NCBI RefSeq assembly: GCF_015277515.1
Contig: NZ_CP063767.1
Location: forward strand, 992,001 to 1,056,000
DNA length: 64,000 bases
Direction of reading: 5' to 3'
Source: Thermophilibacter immobilis
GTDB lineage: Bacteria; Actinomycetota; Coriobacteriia; Coriobacteriales; Atopobiaceae
The notes beneath the pieces were generated by a model. It did no database searches. It was not told the DNA's origin and was given only the letters and a program-made list of their open reading frames with translations. A program made the translations under genes and the position numbers. Positions 52,592 through 61,512 of this stretch are shown piece by piece; the stretch's first letter is position 1; every line of letters begins with the position of its first letter.

Positions 52592-53503
52592 ATGAACGAG
52601 AAGAACGTCGTGTTCGCGAGCGGGTTCGTGGCCCTGGTGGGCCGTCCCAACGCCGGCAAGTCCACGCTGCTCAACGCCTGCGTGGGCGAGAAGCTCGCCA
52701 TCACGAGCCCCGTCGCCCAGACCACGCGCCGCCGCATGCGCGCCGTCGTGAACACCGACCACTCCCAGCTCGTGATCATCGACACGCCGGGCCTGCACAA
52801 GCCCAAGGACGCGCTCGGAAGCGAGCTCAACCGCTCCGCCCTGGGCGAGCTCGCCGGCGCCGACGTCGTGGCCCTTCTCGTGGACGCCACCAAGCCCGTG
52901 GGCACCGGCGACGCCTGGGTCGCCAGGCACGTCGCGGCCTCGTCGGCCCCCTACAAGCTCCTCGTGCTCACAAAGGCCGACGTGGCGGGCCCCGAGCAGG
53001 TGGCGGCCCAGCTCGCGGCCGTGCGGGACCTCGTCGAGCTCAATGACGAGCTCGTGGTCTCGGCGAGGGAGGGCTTCAACGTGGACGCCTTCGTCGAGCT
53101 CGTCTCGGCCCACCTGCCCGAGGGCCCCCGGTGGTTTCCCGAGGGCATGGACGTCGACGCCACGCCGGAGGACCTCGTGGCCGAGTTCGTGCGCGAGAAG
53201 CTCTTCTGCAACCTGCGCCAGGAGCTGCCGCACTCGGTCGGCGTGCTCTGCGACGGCCTGGAGTACGCCGATGACGGCCACGCCTCCATCGAGGTGACCG
53301 TCCTCGTGGAGCGCGAGGGTCAGAAGGCCATCGTCGTCGGCCACGGCGGCCAGATGATCAAGCGCGTGGGCGTCCAGGCGCGCCGTGACATCGAGCGGCT
53401 CCTGGGCTGCAAGGTCTACCTGGACCTCAAGGTGCGCGTGGCCCCGCAGTGGCGCCGAGACGAGCGCGAGATCCGCCGCCTCGGCTACTCCTCGGAGGAC
53501 TAG
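52592..53503 (+). CDS. era: GTPase Era
   Basis: Ribosome-assembly GTPase that binds the 3' end of 16S rRNA. The 303-residue protein has G1 GRPNAGKST near residue 17, TTRRRM, DTPGLHKP, and a C-terminal KH domain with GQMIKRVGVQARRDIE. The G4 motif reads TKAD rather than the usual NKxD, which may weaken guanine contact. ATG 52592 has GGGAGGG upstream. recO starts two bases after the stop. Confidence 0.95.
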   Translation: MNEKNVVFASGFVALVGRPNAGKSTLLNACVGEKLAITSPVAQTTRRRMRAVVNTDHSQLVIIDTPGLHKPKDALGSELNRSALGELAGADVVALLVDATKPVGTGDAWVARHVAASSAPYKLLVLTKADVAGPEQVAAQLAAVRDLVELNDELVVSAREGFNVDAFVELVSAHLPEGPRWFPEGMDVDATPEDLVAEFVREKLFCNLRQELPHSVGVLCDGLEYADDGHASIEVTVLVEREGQKAIVVGHGGQMIKRVGVQARRDIERLLGCKVYLDLKVRVAPQWRRDEREIRRLGYSSED

Positions 53504-53505
53504 AC

Positions 53506-54255
53506 GTGGCCGGCCGGCACACCTACCGCACGCGCGCCATCGTGCTCGGCCGCACCAAGCTCGCCGAGACGGACCTCATCTTGACTCTGCTGTGCGAGGG
53601 GGGAGCCGAGGCCCGCGCCGTCGCCAAGGGGGCCCGCAAGCCGGGCGGCCGCCTCGCCGCGCGCGTCGAGCTCTTCTGCGAGACGGACTTCCTCCTGGCG
53701 TCCGGCCGCTCGCTCGACGTGGTGGCGGAGGCGTCGCTCGTCGAGCCCCACGCAGAGCTGCGCGGCGACTACGAGCGCGTGTCCGCCGCGAGCGCTGTGG
53801 CCGAGGCGGCACGTCTCACCTGCTTCGGCGGGGCCGAGGACGGCTTTCTGTACCCCCTGTGCTCCCGCGCGCTCAAGGCCTGCGAGCAGGCGGGCGACCA
53901 GGCCCACCTCGACCTCGTCGTGTCCGCCTACGTGATGAAGGTGCTCGCGCACGGCGGCTGGCGCCCCGAGCTCGATCGGTGCTGCGCCTGCGGTGACGAG
54001 GCGACGACCTTCTTCTCGGCCGCGGCGGGCGGGGTCCTGTGCGAGAGCTGTGCGCGCGAGGTGGCCGGTGCCGAGCCGATGGGGGCCGGACAGCTCGCCT
54101 GGCTACGCGCCCTCATCGCGTGCACCTTCGACGAGCTGCTCGCCGCCGAGGTGGACCCCGAGACGGCCGTCTTCCTGCTCGGCTGCTCCCACGTCTGGGC
54201 CGCCACGCACCTTGACGCCCGCCTGCGCGCCCTCGAGTTCATGCTGAGCGCCTGA
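53506..54255 (+). CDS. recO: DNA repair protein RecO
   Basis: Loads RecA on SSB-coated single strands in the RecFOR pathway. The 249-residue protein has an N-terminal OB fold (RTRAIVLGRTKLAETDLILTL), KGARKP, a helical middle, and a zinc site with CCACGDE and CESCA. GTG 53506 follows GGAGGACTAGAC. era-recO adjacency is conserved. It converges with the MerR gene, 34 bases away. Confidence 0.92.
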   Translation: MAGRHTYRTRAIVLGRTKLAETDLILTLLCEGGAEARAVAKGARKPGGRLAARVELFCETDFLLASGRSLDVVAEASLVEPHAELRGDYERVSAASAVAEAARLTCFGGAEDGFLYPLCSRALKACEQAGDQAHLDLVVSAYVMKVLAHGGWRPELDRCCACGDEATTFFSAAAGGVLCESCAREVAGAEPMGAGQLAWLRALIACTFDELLAAEVDPETAVFLLGCSHVWAATHLDARLRALEFMLSA

Positions 54256-54289
54256 CGGCGGGCCCGCGGGTGGTGCTGCGGCCCCGCGC

Positions 54290-55057
54290 TCAGCGCGCGT
54301 GGGCGCGGATGGCGTCGCGCAGCCAGGTGGCCGCCCCGTCCGCGGCCCGGTCGTAGTAGGCGCGGAAGCGCTCGTCGGCAACGTAGGACTCGGCCAGGCC
54401 CCGGTGCGCCTCGGCGCTGCAGGAGGGCCAGGTGAAGCCGAGCCAGTCGCGGTGGAGCTCGCAGAGGCGCGCCCCGGCCTCGCCTGCGGGGTCGGCCCCG
54501 TCACGCACGGCGCATGCGAGCTCGTCGAGGATCCGCCCCTCGAGCCCACGCCACCTCCGGTAGTCCTCCTGGCCCATGTCGCGCACCCTGCCCCCGCCCT
54601 TTTCGGCGGCCTCGTCGCCGAAGCGCTCGCGCACCTCGGCCCCAAAGCGCCTCTCGTTGTCCTCCACCAGCTGGTGCTTGAGCCCCTCGAACTTCTCCTC
54701 GTCCGTCATGGGACGTCCCCCCTCCTCGTGGTCGAGCGTGCGCTCGACCGTCTCTATGAGCGCATCGAGGCGCTCCCGCTCAGCCCGCAGGCCGAGGAGG
54801 TGGGCGGAGAAGGCCGCGCGCCGCTCCTCGGGGGAGCAGGACAGAAGCGGCGCGACGTCGCGCACGGCCACCCCCAGGCTCCGCAGCAGCAAGATCTCCT
54901 GGAGCCGGTCGACCTCGGCCGGCCCATAGCGGCGGTAGGCGCTCTGCGCGTCGCGGGCGGGGGACAAAAGCCCCCTCTCCTCGTAGAAGCGCAGCGCGCG
55001 CACCGTGGTCCCGGCCAGACGCGCGAGCTCGCCTATGCGATAAGCCCCTTCTCCCAT
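54290..55057 (-). CDS. MerR-family regulator with TipAS-type antibiotic-binding domain
   Basis: One-component regulator of the TipA/SkgA class, which bends DNA at a long-spacer promoter to activate multidrug or stress genes. The 255-residue protein has a MerR winged helix (YRIGELARLAGTTVRALRFYEERGLL, about 6-75), a dimerisation coiled coil (80-115), and a C-terminal TipAS domain (about 120-255) with helical blocks ending in YDRAADGAATWLRDAI. Its own promoter has the MerR-type 19-base spacer, so it is likely autoregulated. No efflux gene is adjacent, so the regulated target is unknown. Confidence 0.9.
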   Translation of the reverse strand: MGEGAYRIGELARLAGTTVRALRFYEERGLLSPARDAQSAYRRYGPAEVDRLQEILLLRSLGVAVRDVAPLLSCSPEERRAAFSAHLLGLRAERERLDALIETVERTLDHEEGGRPMTDEEKFEGLKHQLVEDNERRFGAEVRERFGDEAAEKGGGRVRDMGQEDYRRWRGLEGRILDELACAVRDGADPAGEAGARLCELHRDWLGFTWPSCSAEAHRGLAESYVADERFRAYYDRAADGAATWLRDAIRAHAR

Positions 55058-55088
55058 GACCAGCCCTCTCCTCTCTGATGGCGAGAGG

Positions 55089-55119
55089 AGCGTAGGCCCC
55101 TCCGCTGCGTACGGGTCAA
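55089..55119 (-). promoter_or_regulatory. MerR-type promoter with 19-bp spacer and operator
   Basis: On the minus strand TTGACC (complement of 55114-55119) and TACGCT (complement of 55089-55094) are 19 bases apart, the stretched spacing that MerR regulators correct. The spacer holds an imperfect dyad CCGTACG-CAG-CGGAGGG. It drives the MerR/TipAS gene starting at 55057. Confidence 0.75.
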
Positions 55120-55142
55120 GCGCGCGGACTCATTTTTTTCGA

Positions 55143-55241
55143 GTTTGGGTTCGCCGGAGCTGAGAAATCGGTGGCACGCGGGGCGTGCACAACTTAAAGC
55201 CGAGGAAATTCTCTGGACCCGGTCACGACGTGAACCCAAAC
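55143..55241. repeat. Inverted-repeat element E
   Basis: Arms GTTTGGGTTC (55143-55152) and GAACCCAAAC (55232-55241) enclose 79 bases with an internal perfect hairpin GCACGC-GGG-GCGTGC near 55174 and a GAGAAAT/ATTCTC pairing. Same arm sequence as element F next to it. Confidence 0.65.
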
Positions 55242-55249
55242 CCAGATCG

Positions 55250-55363
55250 GGGTTTGGGTTCGAGGTGAGCAGCCTCCCCGGCTCCGTATTTTCGTTTTCG
55301 CAGGTAATCAGGGACTTCTCCCGCGTGTGCCCTGGCCAATGAGCGTCCCGCGAACCCAAACCC
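55250..55363. repeat. Inverted-repeat element F, tandem to E
   Basis: Arms GGGTTTGGGTTCG (55250-55262) and CGAACCCAAACCC (55351-55363) enclose 88 bases. E and F lie eight bases apart and share the arm core TTTGGGTTC, present four times in alternating orientation within 221 bases. The interiors differ. They lie downstream of the serpin stop and upstream of the MerR promoter. No terminator with a T tract is visible for the serpin, so F may serve that role. Confidence 0.65.
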
Positions 55364-55392
55364 GAAAAGAGGGGGGAGGGGGCCGCCGGAAC

Positions 55393-56643
55393 CTACGCCA
55401 CCGAGCGCACGATGCCGAAAAAGAGGGGCGCCGACGTCGTCAGGTCCACGATCGCGTAGGCGAACGGCCGGTCGAGCGTCACGCGCCGGGGCTCGGTGGC
55501 GTCGACCTCGGCCGAGGTCCCCACCATCTCGACGACCGTGGCGGCCCCCGCGCGGGTGCCTCGCTCGTTGACGTCGACGTGGGTCTTGTGCAGCACGCGC
55601 CCCAGGGCGAGGCCGCTGCCGTCCTTCGCGCGCGCCATAGCCGAGAAGTCCGCGCGCTCGGCGTCGAAGGCGTCCCCCATCCCCATCCCGACGAGGGGGT
55701 CGGCGAGGTCGGCCTCCCAGTCGTAGGAGAACTTGGGCAGCGAGGCCACGACCCTCGTGGCCTCGGCCGACGCGAGCCCCGCGCACCAGGCGGTGGCGTC
55801 GAGCGCGTCGAGGAGCTCCGCGGGGTCGTGCCCCTCGGCGGGGAGCAGCCCCACGAAGCCGAGCGTCCCTCCCTCGTAGGCCTTCACGAATCCCGTGGCT
55901 CCCGCGAGCTCGAGGTAGGAGCCCTCCTCCGCGCGCAGGTACGAGGCGCTCTGCGCGGAACCGTCGGCCGCGGCGAAGGTCCCGTCCTCGATCTGGTCCG
56001 TGGTGTAGGGATCGGCCCAGTTCGCGTCGAGCGCGAGCGCGTTCACCAGGTAGAGCTGGGCGTGGACGGGAATCTGGTCGAGGACGTCGGTGACCATTGC
56101 GTCGGTCTCCTCGCTCACCCAGTCGTTGATCTGCCGGACGGTGGCGTCGTCGAAGGGTGCCTGGTAGACGTCCGCGCCCAGCGTGTCGGCGTTCTTCTGC
56201 AGGAACTCCCGCTCGACCTCGTAGCCCTCGCGGACCCAGACGGAGTTGGCCAGGCGCAGCTGGTCGCCGACAGACGTGGCGAGCGCGCCCAGGCTGGCCC
56301 CAAGCGCGTCCGCCGGGCCTCCGAGCACCTCCTCCATCTGAGAGAGCGTGGTCCCGGCGGCCCCGTTGGCAGCGAGCGTGAGGGCCATCTGGGCCGAGAG
56401 GGGGGAGACGAGCAGGTTGCTCGCGCCGTCGTCGGACGCGCAGGCGAGGGCGAGGCCAAAGCCGCAGAGCGCACCGACGCTGGTCGCCACCTGCGCGGGG
56501 CCCGCGGAGTCGTCCGCGGCGCGCGTGACGCCGGCCATGAGGTCGGCCGCCTCCGTCGCGTCGTCTCGCGGCTCCTCGCAGCCCGCGGTCGCAAGCGAGG
56601 CCGTCGCGAGCGCCATCGCCGCTAGGAAGTCTCTTCTTCTCAT
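55393..56643 (-). CDS. Serpin (serine protease inhibitor), predicted Tat-exported lipoprotein
   Basis: Suicide inhibitor of serine proteases; related gut bacterial serpins block host elastases. The 416-residue protein begins [22 protein letters not shown]: a twin-arginine motif (RRRDFL), a hydrophobic stretch and a lipobox-like TAGC, suggesting export by Tat and lipid attachment at Cys22. The serpin fold follows ([47 protein letters not shown]). The hinge GTRAGAAT is of the inhibitory kind, with small residues that allow loop insertion; the reactive loop runs on to [12 protein letters not shown]. It ends RPFAYAIVD...LFFGIV. ATG 56643 has AAGGGCAGTGACC upstream. Lone gene. Confidence 0.9.
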   Translation of the reverse strand: MRRRDFLAAMALATASLATAGCEEPRDDATEAADLMAGVTRAADDSAGPAQVATSVGALCGFGLALACASDDGASNLLVSPLSAQMALTLAANGAAGTTLSQMEEVLGGPADALGASLGALATSVGDQLRLANSVWVREGYEVEREFLQKNADTLGADVYQAPFDDATVRQINDWVSEETDAMVTDVLDQIPVHAQLYLVNALALDANWADPYTTDQIEDGTFAAADGSAQSASYLRAEEGSYLELAGATGFVKAYEGGTLGFVGLLPAEGHDPAELLDALDATAWCAGLASAEATRVVASLPKFSYDWEADLADPLVGMGMGDAFDAERADFSAMARAKDGSGLALGRVLHKTHVDVNERGTRAGAATVVEMVGTSAEVDATEPRRVTLDRPFAYAIVDLTTSAPLFFGIVRSVA

Positions 56644-56795
56644 GGTCACTGCCCTTCTCGTCTCGGTTTTCTCCATGGTAGGGGAGAAGGCACGGTCCCC
56701 TGGCGTAAAATTGGCGAGGAGGCATCGGAGCGCCCCCGGCTCGCGCGCCTCGTTCGAGCACGTCATGTGTGCTTTCCGCGCGCCTCTCGCCCGTG

Positions 56796-56804
56796 TGCTA
56801 CACT
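56796..56804 (+). promoter_or_regulatory. Extended -10 promoter of rpsO
   Basis: TGCTACACT, extended -10, no strong -35. It leads to an S15 leader of about 80 bases before the ATG at 56894. Confidence 0.55.
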
Positions 56805-56893
56805 TCATCGGTCAATACCCCGTACCTGGAGGCCCGCCACCACCTGACGGCCATCCCAGTTCGGGGCGAATCTCTGTGAAAGGTGGTTCTACC

Positions 56894-57172
56894 ATGGCAG
56901 TCACCAAGGAGCGCAAGGCCGAGCTCATGGCCCAGTACGGCAAGGCCGAGGGGGACTCCGGCTCGGCCGAGGTTCAGGTCGCCCTGCTCACCGAGCGCAT
57001 CAGGGGCCTCACCGAGCACATGAAGTCCCACCCCAAGGACTTCCACACCCGTCGCGGCCTCCTCATGCTGGTCGGCAAGCGTCGTCGCCTGCTCTCCTAC
57101 ATCAAGCGCAACGACATCGAGGCGTACCGCGCGCTCATCAAGAGCCTCGGCATCCGCGACAACATCCAGTAA
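56894..57172 (+). CDS. rpsO: 30S ribosomal protein S15
   Basis: Binds the central domain of 16S rRNA and begins platform assembly. The 92-residue protein has [39 protein letters not shown] and [11 protein letters not shown], diagnostic for S15. ATG 56894 follows AAAGGTGGTTCTACC. rpsO-pnp is conserved across bacteria; a terminator separates them here. Confidence 0.97.
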   Translation: MAVTKERKAELMAQYGKAEGDSGSAEVQVALLTERIRGLTEHMKSHPKDFHTRRGLLMLVGKRRRLLSYIKRNDIEAYRALIKSLGIRDNIQ

Positions 57173-57185
57173 ACGGGTCATTCGG

Positions 57186-57213
57186 AGGGCGCCTGCGGGC
57201 GCCCTTCTGTTGT
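57186..57213 (+). terminator. Terminator between rpsO and pnp
   Basis: AGGGCGCC (57186-57193) pairs with GGCGCCCT (57198-57205) over loop TGCG, followed by TCTGTTGT. Further GC-rich hairpins in 57225-57290 (such as GCCTGC/GCAGGC) may form the pnp leader, where PNPase autoregulation acts in other bacteria. Confidence 0.7.
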
Positions 57214-57300
57214 GCGCCCGAGACAAGCGAGGGCGCGCCGCGGGCATCCGCCCGCAGACGGCCCGCCTGCAATGGGGCAGGCGGAGATAAGGGAAAACAA

Positions 57301-59568
<2,268 letters not shown>

Positions 59569-59594
59569 GACGCGCATCGCGCAGCGACGCTGAC

Positions 59595-59637
59595 AGGCGG
59601 GGCCGGGTTTCCTCAGGGGCCCGGCCCCGCCCTCTTT
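59595..59637 (+). terminator. Strong terminator after pnp
   Basis: GGCGGGGCCGGG (59596-59607) pairs perfectly with CCCGGCCCCGCC (59620-59631), followed by CTCTTTG. It lies 27 bases past the pnp stop. Confidence 0.85.
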
Positions 59638-59731
59638 GCGTGCGACGGGGCGAGGGAGCGTTGAGCGCGGCAGGCGGCAGGATTTCATGAGGGGGTCTCG
59701 TGGAAGGCCCCGCGCGCGGGCGCGTCTCGTC

Positions 59732-59737
59732 TACAAT
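59732..59737 (+). promoter_or_regulatory. Probable -10 of rnj
   Basis: TACAAT at 59732-59737, five of six matches to consensus, without the TG extension and without a clear -35. The leader to the start at 59848 would be about 105 bases. Confidence 0.45.
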
Positions 59738-59847
59738 AGAAAAACATGCGCTCAGGCGCTTCGTCTCGCAAGGATACGGGGGCGGGTCAGCTCCGCCTTC
59801 CGTCTTATAGCTCTGACCACACGCTCCACGAAAGGAACCATACCGCA

Positions 59848-61512
59848 ATGCCCAAGAAAGACACCGCGCTCAGGATCATCCCGCTGGGAGGCCTGGACGG
59901 CATAGGAAAGAACATGACCGCCTTCGAGTACGGAGACGACATGGTCCTCGTCGACGCCGGCCTCATGTTCCCCGACGACGACCAGCCCGGCATCGACCTC
60001 ATCCTGCCCGACTACACCTACGTCCTCGAGAACGAGGACAAGCTTCGCGGCATCATCATCACGCACGGTCACGAGGACCACATCGGCGCCCTGCCGTACC
60101 TGCTCGCCGACCTCACCCGTAAGGTCCCCATCTTCTCGAGCAAGCTCACTCTCGGCATGATCGAGGGCAAGCTCTCCGAGTTCCCGAGCGTCAAGGCGCC
60201 CAAGTACCGCGAGGTCACCGACGGCTCCACGATCACCCTCGGGGCCTTCACCATCTCCCTGTTCAGGATGACCCACTCGATCCCGGCCGCGCTCGGCGTG
60301 TTCATGTCCACGCCCGCCGGCACCGTCCTGCACACGGGCGACTTCAAGCTCGACCAGACGCCGATCGACGGGCAGCAGCCCAACTACCACGCCATCAACC
60401 AGTTCGGCGCGCAGGGGGTCGACCTCCTGCTCTCCGACTCGACCAACGCCACCAGGCCCGGCTTCACGCCGTCCGAGTCCGCCGTGGGCCCGGCCCTGCG
60501 TCACATCATCAAGAACGCGCCCGGCCGTGTCTTCGTGGCCTCCTTCTCGAGCCACATCCACCGCCTGCAGCAGATCTGCGACGCGAGCGTGGCCGTGGGC
60601 CGCAAGGTCGTCGTCACGGGCCGCTCCATGCTCACCAACACCAAGGTGGCCCGCGAGCTCGGCTACCTCAACATCGCCGACGACGACATCGTCGACGCCT
60701 ACGACATCGACCGCGTCCCCGACGAGAAGATCGTCGTCATGTGCACGGGGTCTCAGGGCGAACCCCTCTCGGCGCTCGCGCGCATGGCCAACGGCGAGCA
60801 CAAGTCCCTCTCGATCCACGAGTCCGACACCGTGATCATCTCGGCCACGCCCGTCCCGGGCAACGAGAAGAGCGTCCAGGCGATCGTGAACGCGCTCTCC
60901 AAGATCGGCTGCGACATCTACGACAAGAACCGCGCCCTGGTGCACGTCTCGGGCCACGGCTCCTCCGAGGAGCTCAAGCTCATGCTCGCCATGGCGCAGC
61001 CGCGCTACTTCATGCCGGTCCACGGCGAGGCCCAGCACCTGCGTGCCCACGCCGCCCTGGGGCGCGCGTCCGGCATCCCCGAGGACCGCATCTTCATCCT
61101 CGACAACGGCGACTCGCTCGAGATGGTCAAGCACAAGGTCCGTCGCGGCCACGCCGTGGAGTCGGGCGTCGTCTACGTGGACGGCGGCACCGTCACCGAG
61201 GCCAACCCCGTGGTCCTGCGCGACCGCGACAAGCTCGCCCAGGACGGCGTGGTCACCTGCACGGTCGTGCTCTCCAAGCGCGGCCGCTCGGCCACGGTGG
61301 AGATTGCCAGCCGCGGCGTCGCGGCCTCGACCGACGAGATGCTCGCCGCCGAGGGCCAGAGGCTCGTGCGCGCCCAGGTCGACAAGCTCGTGGGCTCCGG
61401 CGCTGCCAACGTCGACGCGCTCAGGCGCGGCGTGCGCAACTCCCTGTCCAACCAGCTCTGGAGCAAGACGCACGCCCGCCCGATGATTATCCCGGTCGTG
61501 ATGGAGGTCTAG
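59848..61512 (+). CDS. rnj: Ribonuclease J
   Basis: Metallo-beta-lactamase/beta-CASP nuclease with endo- and 5'-3' exonuclease activity. The 554-residue protein has LGGLDGIGKNMTAFEY, the zinc site THGHEDHIGALPYLL, LHTGDFKLD, the beta-CASP block LLSDSTNATRPGFTPSE, SGHGSSEELKLML and PVHGEAQHLRAHA. ATG 59848 matches the family start; its AAAGGA is 12 bases away, and upstream in-frame codons to 59746 lack any site. ftsK begins directly after the stop. Confidence 0.95.
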   Translation: MPKKDTALRIIPLGGLDGIGKNMTAFEYGDDMVLVDAGLMFPDDDQPGIDLILPDYTYVLENEDKLRGIIITHGHEDHIGALPYLLADLTRKVPIFSSKLTLGMIEGKLSEFPSVKAPKYREVTDGSTITLGAFTISLFRMTHSIPAALGVFMSTPAGTVLHTGDFKLDQTPIDGQQPNYHAINQFGAQGVDLLLSDSTNATRPGFTPSESAVGPALRHIIKNAPGRVFVASFSSHIHRLQQICDASVAVGRKVVVTGRSMLTNTKVARELGYLNIADDDIVDAYDIDRVPDEKIVVMCTGSQGEPLSALARMANGEHKSLSIHESDTVIISATPVPGNEKSVQAIVNALSKIGCDIYDKNRALVHVSGHGSSEELKLMLAMAQPRYFMPVHGEAQHLRAHAALGRASGIPEDRIFILDNGDSLEMVKHKVRRGHAVESGVVYVDGGTVTEANPVVLRDRDKLAQDGVVTCTVVLSKRGRSATVEIASRGVAASTDEMLAAEGQRLVRAQVDKLVGSGAANVDALRRGVRNSLSNQLWSKTHARPMIIPVVMEV

